Counted from the stretch's first letter, positions 36,878-46,317 are shown. The stretch: 64,000 bases of DNA from Nannocystis sp. (GCA_016712315.1 JADJRG010000022.1:744001-808000); one strand, 5' to 3'. Translations and numbers: made by a program. The notes: generated from the sequence alone by a model not told the origin.

Positions 36878-37309
36878 TCACGCGCAGGCGTCGCAGATCC
36901 CGCGCACCTGCACCTCGATCGCCTGCTGGAGCACGCTACGCGGCACCTTTGAGCCCTGCGCCTTCACCGTCAGCTCCAGCTCCGGCACACACTCGAGCGC
37001 GCCGCACGCCGTACACACGAAGTGCGGGTGCTCATGCCGCGCCGCCCGCTCCGCCGCCTGGAAGCGCCACACGTGGTCGCCCACGTCCTGGCGCAGCGCC
37101 AGCCCGTGCTCCACCAGCGTCACCAGGTTGCGATACACCGTCACCGCGTCGCAGCCGCGCTCCGCCAGCGCCGCCGCGATCTCTTGGTGGCTGAGCGAGC
37201 GCTCCGCGGATCGCAAGATCGCCAGCACCGCCAGCCGTGTAGGCGTCACCCGCAGCCCCGCGTCACGCAGCGCCGCCCGCATCGCCTCGACTCGCTCGCG
37301 TTCGCCCAC
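36878..37309 (-). CDS. Fur-family metalloregulator
   Basis: A 143-residue Fur-superfamily repressor. The winged helix lies at about residues 10-80 (RVTPTRLAVLAILRSAERSL, CDAVTVYRNLVTLVEHGLAL). The dimerisation part has HEHPHFVCTACGALECVPEL, carrying the metal ligand His-x-His and the first CxxC, and ends CDACA, the second CxxC of a structural zinc site. Whether it senses iron, zinc or peroxide cannot be told from these motifs. No metal transporter lies next to it; a Cys-rich lipoprotein gene is divergent with 174 bp between the starts. GTG/ATG choice at 37309 agrees with family length. Confidence 0.88.
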   Translation of the reverse strand: MGERERVEAMRAALRDAGLRVTPTRLAVLAILRSAERSLSHQEIAAALAERGCDAVTVYRNLVTLVEHGLALRQDVGDHVWRFQAAERAARHEHPHFVCTACGALECVPELELTVKAQGSKVPRSVLQQAIEVQVRGICDACA

Positions 37310-37483
37310 CGAGCGTCATCGTATCCCAGATCCCTGCGAGAGGTCACCCTCGCCGACGAGCGCCGGTGCCCCCCTCGTCATCGGCCAGGGTTGACCACGC
37401 CCCGCCGATCCCCGCAAAGTCACAGAGCACGGAAGCTCGCACCCAGCGGCGACGGATCCGCCCCAGATTTTGGAGCCTACGCC

Positions 37484-38404
37484 ATGACCTTGACCGCCCT
37501 CTCTGCCCTCTCGCGTCCCCTCCTGCTCGCCCTCACCGGCGCCCTCGCGCTCGCCGGCTGTAGCGGCGGTGAAGAGGACACCGACACCGACACCGACACC
37601 AGCAGCACCACCGCCACCACCTCGACCACCGAGGCCACCACCGACGGCACCGCCACCACCAGCACCACCGCGGACTCCGAGACCACCGCGATGACCAGCT
37701 CCTCGACCACCGAGGACACCGACACTGACAACACCACCGGCGACGTCGGCTTCTGCGATCCCAAGGCGCAGGACTGCCCCGAGGGCTTCAAGTGCACCGC
37801 CACCAACAAGATGGCCGGCGACTTCTGGAACGAGAACCGCTGCGTCCCTGTGATGGGCGACGGCGGCCTCGGAGATCCCTGCAAAGTCCTCGACCCCAAC
37901 GAGCCCGGCGGCGGCACCGACGACTGCGGCGTCGGCTTCATCTGCCTCAACTTCGACGACGAGCTCAACGGCGCCTGCACCGAGTTCTGCAACACGGACG
38001 ACGAGTGCGGCAGCGGCAAGGGCCTCTGCGACCCCTCCATCAACGAAGGTCTCCTGCCGATCTGCCTCCTGACCTGCGACCCCCTCAGCCAGGACTGTCC
38101 CATGGGCCAGGCCTGCTACGGCGATCAGAGCCTGCCCGACTTCGTCTGCTTCGTCCCCGATCCGCAGGACTCGCCCGGCACCGAGAACGCCTTCTGCGCC
38201 TACACCAACCAGTGCCTCGCCGGCTTCCACTGCGTCGACCCCGCCACCGCCGTCAATTGCGATCCCGGCGCGGATGGCTGCTGCACCCCCTTCTGCGACG
38301 TCACCGAGGACCCTGGCCCCTGCGAGGACGGCGAGTCGTGCGTCGCCTTCTACGAGGATCCCCCGCCGCAGTACATGAACGTCGGGATCTGCGTGATCCC
38401 GTGA
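37484..38404 (+). CDS. Cysteine-rich lipoprotein
   Basis: A 306-residue secreted lipoprotein from ATG 37484. The signal peptide ends LTGALALAGC, and a Thr/Asp/Ser/Glu stalk runs to about residue 85. The remainder contains more than 20 cysteines in segments like CPEGFKCTA, CGVGFICLN, CPMGQACYG and CEDGESC, i.e. repeated C-x(4-5)-G-x-x-C blocks that probably form disulfides outside the cell. This style is common among myxobacterial cell-surface proteins of unknown role. No enzyme motif is visible. Confidence 0.75.
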   Translation: MTLTALSALSRPLLLALTGALALAGCSGGEEDTDTDTDTSSTTATTSTTEATTDGTATTSTTADSETTAMTSSSTTEDTDTDNTTGDVGFCDPKAQDCPEGFKCTATNKMAGDFWNENRCVPVMGDGGLGDPCKVLDPNEPGGGTDDCGVGFICLNFDDELNGACTEFCNTDDECGSGKGLCDPSINEGLLPICLLTCDPLSQDCPMGQACYGDQSLPDFVCFVPDPQDSPGTENAFCAYTNQCLAGFHCVDPATAVNCDPGADGCCTPFCDVTEDPGPCEDGESCVAFYEDPPPQYMNVGICVIP

Positions 38405-38489
38405 TCCCGCGCGCGCGCTCGTGCTCGTGAGCTGCACGGGCGCGCCTGATCACCGCCGCGTCGCCCTCGACGACGCGGCCACCGCACCG

Positions 38490-39389
38490 ATGAAGCCCGG
38501 CCTCCCCGATCTCCACCGTCACCTCGACGGCTCCCTCCGCCCCGCGACCGTCGAGCAGCTCGCGCGCCGCTTCGGCCTCACCCTCCCGCCGCGGCTCCCG
38601 TTCAGCCCAGGCCTCGGCCTCAGCGCCGCCCTCGCCCGCTTCGACTTCGTCCTCCAGCTCCTCCAGCGCCCCGCCGAGCTCACCCGCGTCGCCGCCGAGG
38701 CCTGCGAAGACGCCGCCGCCGACGGAGTCACCACCCTCGAGCTCCGCTTCGCCCCGCAGCTCCACCGCGGCGCCCCCCTCGCCGACGTCATCGACGCCGT
38801 GCTCGACGGCCTCGCCGGCCGCGCCGGCCTGATCCTCTGCGGCCTCTACGGCGAAGATCCGGCGCTCCTCCACGCCCTCGTCGAGCTCGCCGCCGCCCGC
38901 CCTGGCGTCGTCGGCATCGACCTCGCCGGCGCCCCCTCCCCCGCCCACGCCTGGCGCCTCCGCGACTACGCCGCCCCCTTCCAGCGCGCCGCCGCGCACG
39001 GCCTCGGCCGCACCGTGCACGCCGGAGAGGGCCGCCCGCCCGCCGAGATCCGCGTCGCGATCGAGCGCCTCGGCGCCCAGCGGATCGGCCACGGCACCAC
39101 CCTCTTGGACGACCCCAGCCTCATCGACCTGGTGCGCGCCCGCGGCGTCACCATCGAAGCATGTTTGACCTCCAACCATCAGATCGGCGCCATCAACGCC
39201 GTCGCCGATCACCCGCTCGTCCGTTGGCTCGATCTCGGCGTCGCCGCCGCGATCTGCACCGACAACACCTTCTTCTCCGCCGTCACCTCGAGCAGCGAGC
39301 ACCAGCTCGCCGCCGCCCTCCCCGGCATGACCCCCGCCCACCTCGAGAGCACAATCCAAGCCGGCCACGCCGCCGCCTTCCGGCGCTGA
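38490..39389 (+). CDS. add: Adenosine deaminase family protein
   Basis: Hydrolytic deamination of adenosine (or a close relative) to inosine in purine salvage; cytoplasmic zinc enzyme of about 299 residues. Metal and substrate motifs appear in order: LPDLHRHLDGSL (HxH), VVGIDLAG, LGRTVHAGEG (His and the catalytic Glu), QRIGHGT, TIEACLTSN, and ICTDN (metal Asp). The ATG at 38490 is chosen over GTG 38421 because the domain begins there; the upstream 23 codons look like random sequence. Similar sequences include aminofutalosine or adenine deaminases, so the exact base is not certain. Confidence 0.85.
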   Translation: MKPGLPDLHRHLDGSLRPATVEQLARRFGLTLPPRLPFSPGLGLSAALARFDFVLQLLQRPAELTRVAAEACEDAAADGVTTLELRFAPQLHRGAPLADVIDAVLDGLAGRAGLILCGLYGEDPALLHALVELAAARPGVVGIDLAGAPSPAHAWRLRDYAAPFQRAAAHGLGRTVHAGEGRPPAEIRVAIERLGAQRIGHGTTLLDDPSLIDLVRARGVTIEACLTSNHQIGAINAVADHPLVRWLDLGVAAAICTDNTFFSAVTSSSEHQLAAALPGMTPAHLESTIQAGHAAAFRR

Positions 39390-39470
39390 CGATCGAGGGA
39401 TCGCCAGCGCCGCGCCGTCGGGAAGCAGTTGCGGCGCTCGCCTGCACCTGCATAGACTCACGCGAGCGAC

Positions 39471-40775
39471 ATGCAACAAGGCTTGCCCATTGAGCTCGAA
39501 GGGGCGCCCCTACCCTTCATCACGCGAGTCTCCCTCAGAAATTTCCGCAGCATCGAGATCTGCGACGTCAATCTGCGACCGCTGACGCTCCTCGCAGGGC
39601 GCAACGGCGCCGGCAAGAGCAACTTCCTCGACGCCCTGCGCTTCCTCGTTGAATCGCTTCAGGGCTCGCTCCAGCAGGCCTTCAACAGCCGCGGAGGGAT
39701 CGGCGCGGTCCGGCGCAAGAGCACCGGGCACCCGCGCAATTTCGCGATGCGCTACGAGATCGCCCTCGGGGAGCAGCGCAGCGCCGTTTACCGCTTCACG
39801 ATCGCGGCGCGTCGCGGAGGGTTCTTCGTCGCGCGAGAAGAGGCGCTCGTCCGCGACGAGCACCGCAACCAGCTCGCCCACTATCGGATCGCTCGCACCA
39901 GCAAAGGCGATGATCTCGAGACCTCGTTCAGCCCGTCCTTCGCACACGCCCCCCCACCTCAAGTCGACAGGCTCTACCTCCCGATCGCGTCGGGCTTCCC
40001 CGCCCTTCGAGAACTCTACGACGGACTCACGGCGATGGGCTTCTATAGCCTCAACCCAGAGGAGATCCGCCGCCTTCAAACACCTGAGCGAGGGGATCTC
40101 CTGACGCGAGACGGCCGGAACCTGCCGAGCGTCGTCGCCCGCCTGCAGCACGAGGACCCCCGGCTCTTGGGGCGCGTCGAGGAGTACCTGAGCAAGATCG
40201 TACCTGGGGTGACGAAGGTCGAGCGGATCACCCATGGATCCTATGAGACCCTCCAGTTTAAGCAGCGCGTCGATCGCTCCAAGGATCCCTGGACCTTCGA
40301 GGCGGTCAGTATGTCGGATGGCACCTTGCGAGCGCTCGGCATCCTCGTCGCGGTGATGCAGTTGATGGGCCGCCAGCAGCCCGTCAAAGTCGTCGGCATC
40401 GAGGAGCCTGAGACCGCCCTCCACCCCGCCGCTGCGGGCGCCCTGATCGACGCGATCCGCGAGGCCTCCGTACACACGCAGGTGCTGCTCACCAGTCATA
40501 GTCCAGAGCTCCTCGATCACCTCGATATCGCTCAGGACGCGCTCCTTATCGTCGAAGCGGACGGAAATCGCACCGCGATCGCACCCGCGGATCAAGCGAG
40601 CCGAAACTCGCTCCAACAAGACCTCTGCACCGCGGGCGAGCTCCTCCGGGCGAACACGCTCGAGCCAGATCCGGACGATGTTGACCGCCAACGGCATCAC
40701 GGCTGGGTCCAGTCTGAGATCGCTGGCGTCACGGCCACAGAAGAAGACGACGACGACGGCAACGGAGAGGCGTGA
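39471..40775 (+). CDS. OLD-like AAA ATPase, probable defence gene (partner of DUF4276)
   Basis: A 434-residue SMC/ABC-type ATPase of the AAA_21/OLD class. It begins with the recF-like strand ITRVSLRNFRSIEI. Walker A is LLAGRNGAGKSNFLDALR, the signature-like SMSDGTLRALGILVA is near residue 278, and Walker B with D-loop is VVGIEEPETALHPAA, followed by the switch His in LLTSHSPELLDHL. No nuclease domain is fused; the next gene, overlapping by 4 bp, supplies a TOPRIM-like protein. Codon usage is visibly less C-biased than in neighbouring genes, which suggests transfer. By analogy with OLD/Gabija-type systems, an anti-phage role is likely but not shown. Confidence 0.82.
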   Translation: MQQGLPIELEGAPLPFITRVSLRNFRSIEICDVNLRPLTLLAGRNGAGKSNFLDALRFLVESLQGSLQQAFNSRGGIGAVRRKSTGHPRNFAMRYEIALGEQRSAVYRFTIAARRGGFFVAREEALVRDEHRNQLAHYRIARTSKGDDLETSFSPSFAHAPPPQVDRLYLPIASGFPALRELYDGLTAMGFYSLNPEEIRRLQTPERGDLLTRDGRNLPSVVARLQHEDPRLLGRVEEYLSKIVPGVTKVERITHGSYETLQFKQRVDRSKDPWTFEAVSMSDGTLRALGILVAVMQLMGRQQPVKVVGIEEPETALHPAAAGALIDAIREASVHTQVLLTSHSPELLDHLDIAQDALLIVEADGNRTAIAPADQASRNSLQQDLCTAGELLRANTLEPDPDDVDRQRHHGWVQSEIAGVTATEEDDDDGNGEA

Positions 40776-41383
40776 CGCTCCTACGGATCCAGCCGATCGT
40801 CGAAGGTCATGGCGAGGTCGAGGCTGTCCCGATCCTTCTGCGCAGGATCTACGGCGAGCTGCTCGCGACCTACGACGTGGACATCCTACCGCCGCTACGT
40901 CACCCAAAGACCCGTCTCGTCCGCGATGGCGAGCTTCAGCGCTTCGCGGGCGTCGCCGCCAACAAGCTCCGAGCGCGGCGTCCGACCGCGCACAGCGTCG
41001 TGCTCTTGCTGCTCGACGGGGACGGCGATCTCCCGTGTGTACTCGGTCCTCAGCTCCTGGAGCGCGCGAAGGCTGGAGCCGGCGAGATCTCGGCGATGGC
41101 GGTCATCGCCCACCTAGAGTTTGAGACTTGGTTCGTCGCAGCCGCGTCCTCGCTCGCGACCTACCTCGATCTGAGGGGAGCCCCCGCACCAACGGCGCCC
41201 GAGACCCACCGCGCGCGCAAGAAGTGGATCGAGGATCGCTTCCGCGGCGTCAAGTACAGCGAGACGCTCGATCAGCCGAAGCTCACCGCGAAGATGGATC
41301 TTCGCGCATGTCGAGCGAGCTCGCCATCCTTTGACAAGCTCTGTCGCGACCTCGCTCGCGAGCTCTCGCTCGCCAGAGGGTGA
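40772..41383 (+). CDS. DUF4276 family protein, TOPRIM-like probable nuclease
   Basis: A 203-residue protein starting at GTG 40772, inside the ATPase stop (GTGA). It opens with IQPIVEGHGEVEAVPILLRR, which resembles the VEG-x-x-E metal-binding strand of TOPRIM nucleases. It then has VVLLLLDGDGDLPC (DxD) and AHLEFETWFVAAASSLA, the pattern described for DUF4276. Together with the ATPase it resembles an OLD-family nuclease split over two genes. The catalytic role is inferred from the acidic residues only. Codon use matches the ATPase, not the surrounding chromosome, so the pair was probably acquired together. Confidence 0.78.
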   Translation: MTLLRIQPIVEGHGEVEAVPILLRRIYGELLATYDVDILPPLRHPKTRLVRDGELQRFAGVAANKLRARRPTAHSVVLLLLDGDGDLPCVLGPQLLERAKAGAGEISAMAVIAHLEFETWFVAAASSLATYLDLRGAPAPTAPETHRARKKWIEDRFRGVKYSETLDQPKLTAKMDLRACRASSPSFDKLCRDLARELSLARG

Positions 41384-41397
41384 GGCCTCGTCGCCCC

Positions 41398-43101
41398 TCA
41401 CAGCGGCGCGTTCGGGCACGCGCTGCGCTCAGCCTGCTGGCAGATCGCCCGGATCGACGATCCTGAGCGCGCCGGGCTCGCCCGCAGCACCTCGATCTCG
41501 AGGTTCCAGCCCTGCTCCGCGCAGCTCTCGAATTCCGCGCCCACCGTCATGTCATCGAGCTTCGAGGGGGTCAGCCCCATCGAGTCTGTGCGCATCACGT
41601 AGCAAGCGCTCGCCCCCTCGGGCACCGCCCACGCCCCGTCGATCGCCGCGCAGGCGCCCAAGCGCGTCGGCTCCCGGTCAACCTCCGCGAACACCTCATC
41701 GACCACGCACAGCGGGTCCAGGATCGCCGTCTCTGGCGCCTGGTCCTCCACGCAGGTCGTCACACACCCGGGCCTGATCTTCTCCGCGATCGCCTCCGCG
41801 ATCGAGCGCAGCGCCCCCGTGTAGTCGTCCTGGCAGATCGAATAGGTCCCTGGCGCCTCGCCGATCTGGAACGCCTCAGCCAGCTCACGCAGGCGCACGG
41901 GCGGCCGCGCCACGCTGTCGTTGCTCGGGTCCGCGTCATCCAGCCCGGCAGAGCAGCCTGGCGCCACCCCGAAGAGCTTCTGGTCGTTCGGGTCGCTGCT
42001 CGCCCCGTACGGGATCGTCACGCCGCCGTCCTCATAGCCTTGAGGAACCCCAGCGATCGCCGACACCACCACCTGGAGGTTCGAATTACGCGCCTGCTTC
42101 GCCGCCCGCACCTCTGCCAACAGGTCGTAGTAGCGGTCCAGCGGGAACAGCACCGCCTCCGCCGCCTCTGCCCCCGCGGCGCCCTTCGCGTCGTAGTCGA
42201 CCGCGTGGCAGCTCCCGTAGTCCTCGCCGCTCTGCGAGCACTGCACCCCTGCGTTCCAGCACACCGCGCTGGTCGGCGCCGCCGGGTCGCTCCAGAACGT
42301 CTTATTCGTGCGGAAGATGTCCACGTGTTCGGGGTTGAACGAGCAGTCGACCTCATCGGTGATGAACACCACCACCAGGTGCGCGTCATCGCGGAGGAAG
42401 CCGAAGTTCGGCGACTTCGCCTCCCCTGAGCCGACGATCGCCCGGTGCATCGCCTCCAGCGGCGCCTCGTAGCCCGAGCCCGTCACCCCTTGCGGCCCGA
42501 AGCACGCGAACGCCTCCGCCGCGCTCACCTCGCCCGCCAGGTTCGTCTTCCCTGAGTAGCTCTCGATCCACGCCCGCGGCGCCGCCACCTCATCGCCGAT
42601 CCCGATCGTCGTCGGCACGATCTCGAGCGCCTCGGAGGGGAGCGCGCAGTGGTCCGTACAGGCGAACTCCGCGTTGAAGTCGTCGAAGATGAAGTCGCCC
42701 CCCGAGATCCCGTCCGAGCTCAGACGATCGCGGCAGCTCTTCAGCTGGAACACCCCGCCCTCGTAGCGGGACTTCGGGTCGCGCGGGTCCCCGTTGTCCG
42801 TCGTCACCACCGCGACCCTGTAGTTCGCGTTCACCGCCTCCAGCGCGCCGACGAAGGCGCCAAAATTCTTCGCCAAGTTCGCCTGCTCCTCCGCCATCGA
42901 GCCTGAGTTATCGATGACGAAGAGCACGTCCACGTCGCGGCTCTGATAGACAGTCACCACCGCGTCCTTCTCGATCGACCCGTCGTACTTCACCTCTTTG
43001 ATCGGGTGCTCGAGGCAACCGGAGGCGAGCGGAGCGGTCATCAGCAAGGCCAGGCAGCGGAGGTTCGAGGTCAACTTCGGTGGCATGGTAAGGCGGTTCA
43101 T
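41398..43101 (-). CDS. VWA-domain lipoprotein with many cysteines
   Basis: A 567-residue secreted lipoprotein. ATG 43101 is preferred over the longer open frame because GAAGGAG lies 7 bp upstream and the signal peptide (LALLMTAPLASGC) follows. A von Willebrand factor A domain begins about residue 55 with DVLFVIDNSGSMAEEQ, the metal-ion-dependent adhesion site DxSxS. It continues with AHLVVVFITDEVDCS. About 20 cysteines, mostly in the second half, suggest disulfides. Proteins of this type are abundant in myxobacteria and are thought to mediate surface adhesion or to assemble complexes; the ligand is unknown. Confidence 0.8.
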   Translation of the reverse strand: MNRLTMPPKLTSNLRCLALLMTAPLASGCLEHPIKEVKYDGSIEKDAVVTVYQSRDVDVLFVIDNSGSMAEEQANLAKNFGAFVGALEAVNANYRVAVVTTDNGDPRDPKSRYEGGVFQLKSCRDRLSSDGISGGDFIFDDFNAEFACTDHCALPSEALEIVPTTIGIGDEVAAPRAWIESYSGKTNLAGEVSAAEAFACFGPQGVTGSGYEAPLEAMHRAIVGSGEAKSPNFGFLRDDAHLVVVFITDEVDCSFNPEHVDIFRTNKTFWSDPAAPTSAVCWNAGVQCSQSGEDYGSCHAVDYDAKGAAGAEAAEAVLFPLDRYYDLLAEVRAAKQARNSNLQVVVSAIAGVPQGYEDGGVTIPYGASSDPNDQKLFGVAPGCSAGLDDADPSNDSVARPPVRLRELAEAFQIGEAPGTYSICQDDYTGALRSIAEAIAEKIRPGCVTTCVEDQAPETAILDPLCVVDEVFAEVDREPTRLGACAAIDGAWAVPEGASACYVMRTDSMGLTPSKLDDMTVGAEFESCAEQGWNLEIEVLRASPARSGSSIRAICQQAERSACPNAPL

Positions 43102-43347
43102 CGTCGGTGCTCCTTCGGGCTCGTCGCCCGCTCCGGTACAAATGCAACAGTGATGACACCTGCGATAATCCAAAAAACTGTTTAATTTCAACACATCATC
43201 GCGCCAGGCCACACCTGAGGTCTGCCAACCCCATTGCATCCCCCCGATCGGCCGCCAACAAAGTTGACACCCTCGCCCCCTCACCTCGCCCTCTCACCCC
43301 GCTCTCATCGTTGACACCCGCCCGGGCCCGCGGCTACCCACTCTGTC
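43102..43347. promoter_or_regulatory. Divergent intergenic region with candidate promoter for the transporter
   Basis: 246 bp between the VWA lipoprotein (minus) and the transporter (plus). Near the plus gene, TTGACA at 43311-43316 is followed after 18 bases by TACCCA (43335-43340), 7 bp before ATG. A second TTGACA lies at 43264-43269. On the minus side an AT-rich tract (43163-43195) has TTGAAA as a possible -35. Assignments rest on consensus likeness only. Confidence 0.35.
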
Positions 43348-44721
43348 ATGGCTGATCCGACCCGCGCCCACTTCCAATCCCGGCTCGGCTTCATCCTCGC
43401 GGCGGCCGGCTCAGCGGTCGGCCTCGGCAACCTTTGGAAGTTCCCCTACATCACCGGCATGAACGGCGGCGGCGCCTTCGTGCTCATCTACCTGCTCGCG
43501 ATCCTGCTCGTCGGCCTACCGATCATGCTCGGCGAGGTCTTGCTCGGGCGCATGGCCGCCACCTCGGTCATCGGCGCCTTCCGCCGCCTCACCGGCGCCC
43601 CCACCCCGTGGTCGATCTTCGGCGTGCTCGGCGTCCTCGCTGGCGTCATCATCCTCTCCTACTACAGCGTCGTCGCCGGGTGGTCGCTCCACTACCTGCG
43701 CCTCACCCTCGACGGGGCCCTCGCCGCTGGCGATCCCAAGGCCCTCGCCGACGCCTTCGCGGCCCTCTACGCCGACGGCGCCACCAACGTCCTCTGGCAC
43801 GCCGTGTTTATGGCGGTCACCGCGCTCATCGTCGCGCGGGGCGTCCAGAAGGGCGTCGAGCGGGCCGCCAAAGTGATGATGCCGGTCCTCCTCATCATCC
43901 TCGCCGCCATGCTCGTGTACGCCACCACCCTCGACAGCTTCGCCCGCGCCTTCGACTTCGTCTTCGGCATGCACACCGCCGCCCTCACCCCTGCCGGCGT
44001 CTTGGAGGCCCTCGGCCACGCCTTCTTCACCCTCAGCCTCGGCATGGGCGCCATGCTCACCTACGGCTCCTATCTCTCGCGCCGGGACGACCTCGTCGCC
44101 GCCTCGATCGCCACCGCCGTGCTCGACACCCTCGTCGCCCTCATGGCCTGCCTCGTCCTCTTCCCGATCACCTTCGCCGCCGGCATGGCGCCGGCGAGCG
44201 GCCCGGGCCTCGTCTTTATCAACATGCCGATCGCCTTCGCCCAGCTCCCTGGCGGTCCCCTCTGGTCAGCGCTCTTCTTCACCCTCCTCTTCTTCGCCGC
44301 GCTCACCAGCGCGATCTCCCTGCTTGAGGTCGTCGCCGCCTATCTCATCGACGAGCGCCGCTGGTCGCGCCCGCGCGCCGTCGCCCTGCTCGCCCTCCTC
44401 ATCTTTGTCCTCGGGATCCCCTCCGCCCTCAGCGGCTCTGACGACGCCACCTTCGGAGCCCAGGTCCACTGGCTCGGCGAGCGCAATTGGTTCGACACCT
44501 TCGATTACCTCGCCAGCAACTGGCTCCTCCCCCTCGGCGGCCTCGGCATCGCCGCCTTCTGCGCCTGGCGCCTCGGCGACCGCCAACGCCGCAGCGCCTT
44601 CGCCGAGGGCTCCCCCTTAGGCGCCTTCACCCCCTTCTACCTCTCCTGGCTGCTCCTCCTCCGCTACCTCGTCCCGATCGCCATCCTCCTCGTCATGGCC
44701 CACGCCCTCGGCCTCCTCTGA
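43348..44721 (+). CDS. Sodium-dependent neurotransmitter-symporter family (NSS) transporter
   Basis: A 457-residue inner-membrane protein with about 12 hydrophobic segments. It starts in the NSS/SNF manner: FQSRLGFILAAAGSAVGLGN, LWKFPYITGMNGGGAFVLIY, and the early unwound helix with the sodium and substrate site (AVGLGNLWKFPY). Later SLGMGAMLTYGSYLS and LTSAISLLEVVAAYLID match helices 6 to 8 of the family. It most likely imports an amino acid with Na+. The gene is followed on the same strand, 38 bp later, by a lipoprotein gene, so they may share a transcript. Confidence 0.9.
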   Translation: MADPTRAHFQSRLGFILAAAGSAVGLGNLWKFPYITGMNGGGAFVLIYLLAILLVGLPIMLGEVLLGRMAATSVIGAFRRLTGAPTPWSIFGVLGVLAGVIILSYYSVVAGWSLHYLRLTLDGALAAGDPKALADAFAALYADGATNVLWHAVFMAVTALIVARGVQKGVERAAKVMMPVLLIILAAMLVYATTLDSFARAFDFVFGMHTAALTPAGVLEALGHAFFTLSLGMGAMLTYGSYLSRRDDLVAASIATAVLDTLVALMACLVLFPITFAAGMAPASGPGLVFINMPIAFAQLPGGPLWSALFFTLLFFAALTSAISLLEVVAAYLIDERRWSRPRAVALLALLIFVLGIPSALSGSDDATFGAQVHWLGERNWFDTFDYLASNWLLPLGGLGIAAFCAWRLGDRQRRSAFAEGSPLGAFTPFYLSWLLLLRYLVPIAILLVMAHALGLL

Positions 44722-44759
44722 CCCCCGCCACCCCGGCGCGCCAATGCTATAGAGCCTGC

Positions 44760-45737
44760 ATGCGGGCCACCCACCACGCCCTCGCGCTCGCCCTCGCGCT
44801 CGCCCTCGCGCCCGTCGCCTGCAACCGCGACAAGCCCGCCCAGCCGATCAAGGTCACCGACGCCCCGCCCCCCGCGCCCCCGCCCCTCGATCATCCAGCC
44901 CTCGCGATCTACCCCGCCGACGCCGCCCTCATCGCCCACATCGATCTCAGCCGCCTCTTCGCCTCCCCGCTCTGGCAGCGCAACGGCGCCTTGATGGCCG
45001 ATGATCCCGAGGCCCAGCGCACCCTCCAGGGCCTCGCCGCCTGCGGCCTCGCCCTCACCGACCTCTACGCCCTCGATCTCGCCGTCGACGGCGCGGGATC
45101 GCGGGTCATCGTCGATCTCCGCGGCCGCGGCGTCGGCCTCGCCGCCACGCTCACCTGTCTCGGCGGCCAGCTCTTCGCTGATCGCCCCCAAGCCTGGCGC
45201 CTCGAGGAGCACCGCGGCGCGCCCCGGCTCGTGCTCGACGGCGGCGCGGCCTATGCCCACCCGGTCGCCGACGATCGCCTCATCTTCGCCGCCGCCGCCT
45301 GGGACGCCCCCCTCTTGGAGCGCCTCGCTGGCCGCGGCGCCGCCCCGCCCCAGGGCCCCCTCGGCCTCGCCCTGAGCGCCCTCGACACCGCCCGCCCTGT
45401 CTGGTTCGCCGGCCGCCTACCACCTGGCTTAGGGGACAGCCCCGGCCTCCAGAGCGTCGCCGGCGCCTTTGATCTCGACGACGGCCTCGCCTTAGAGATC
45501 GATCTCGTCACCGCCACCCCGATCGACGCCCAAGAGCTCCAGAGGGCCCTACAGACCCGCCTCGCCGCCCTCCGCGCCCGCCTGAGCGGCGCCGCGATCC
45601 CCCTCGCCGCCCTTGATCGCGCGCTCATCGAGCCGCGCGGCGCCGCCTTACACCTCCGCCTCCACCTCACCATGGACGAGATCAACGCCTTACGAGCCGC
45701 CCTCGCCGAAGCCGCCCTCCCACCGGATCCCACCTGA
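44760..45737 (+). CDS. Hypothetical lipoprotein
   Basis: A 325-residue protein from ATG 44760. The signal peptide is built of a repeated Leu-Ala unit and ends LAPVAC as lipobox, followed by a Pro-rich linker (APPPAPPPLD). The rest is an alpha/beta protein without familiar motifs: AIYPADAALIAHIDLSRLF and later helices rich in Leu and Ala. Such an opening (potential to act as a substrate-binding or inhibitor-like module) recurs in myxobacterial proteins, but I recognise no family. It precedes the YceI-like gene by 10 bp, so the two are probably co-transcribed. Confidence 0.6.
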   Translation: MRATHHALALALALALAPVACNRDKPAQPIKVTDAPPPAPPPLDHPALAIYPADAALIAHIDLSRLFASPLWQRNGALMADDPEAQRTLQGLAACGLALTDLYALDLAVDGAGSRVIVDLRGRGVGLAATLTCLGGQLFADRPQAWRLEEHRGAPRLVLDGGAAYAHPVADDRLIFAAAAWDAPLLERLAGRGAAPPQGPLGLALSALDTARPVWFAGRLPPGLGDSPGLQSVAGAFDLDDGLALEIDLVTATPIDAQELQRALQTRLAALRARLSGAAIPLAALDRALIEPRGAALHLRLHLTMDEINALRAALAEAALPPDPT

Positions 45738-45747
45738 GCAGACGACC

Positions 45748-46266
45748 ATGCCCCGCCTCGACCCCACCCAGATCCACTGCGAGATCCTCACCTTCAAGGA
45801 GGGCTTCCTCTCCGCCCTCGGCCACGATCTCCGCCTCGCCGTCACCGGCGCCCAGATCGACGTCCAGGAGGCGCCGCTCGCCATCACCGCTGTTTTTGAC
45901 GCCGCCTCGATCCGCGTCGTCGGCCCGCAGAGCGGCGGAGCGCTCAGCGACAAAGATCGAGCCGAGATCGAGCGCAACATCCGCGACACCGTGCTCGAAT
46001 CCGCTCGACACCCTCAGATCCGCTTCGTCGCCACCACCATCGAGCCTGTGGGGGACGGCTACCGCGTCACTGGCCAGCTCGAGCTCCACGGCCACACCCG
46101 CCCGCTCACCCTCACCAGCCGCCGCGACGGCCCCCTCCAGCGCGCCACGATCGCCCTTCAGCAGCCTGATTTTGGCATCAAGCCGTATCGGGCCCCGCTC
46201 GGCGTCATCAAGATCAAGCCAGAGATCCGCGTCGAGCTCGCCCTCCCCTGGCCCCCACGACCCTGA
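45748..46266 (+). CDS. YceI-like lipocalin-fold protein
   Basis: A 172-residue protein resembling the YceI family, whose members bind isoprenoid or other lipids in an extended barrel. The family layout is visible. It runs from DPTQIHCEILTFKEGFLSAL GHDLRLAV, through SIRVVGPQS and DKDRAEIERNIRDTVLESAR, to HPQIRFVATTIEP and GQLELHGHTRPLTL. Most YceI proteins carry a signal peptide; none is seen from ATG 45748, so this one is probably cytoplasmic. The gene lies 10 bp after the hypothetical lipoprotein gene. Confidence 0.78.
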   Translation: MPRLDPTQIHCEILTFKEGFLSALGHDLRLAVTGAQIDVQEAPLAITAVFDAASIRVVGPQSGGALSDKDRAEIERNIRDTVLESARHPQIRFVATTIEPVGDGYRVTGQLELHGHTRPLTLTSRRDGPLQRATIALQQPDFGIKPYRAPLGVIKIKPEIRVELALPWPPRP

Positions 46267-46317
46267 CGCTCGCGCACCCACGTGCGTCCACGCGCGCACC
46301 TCGGGCATACTCGCCCC

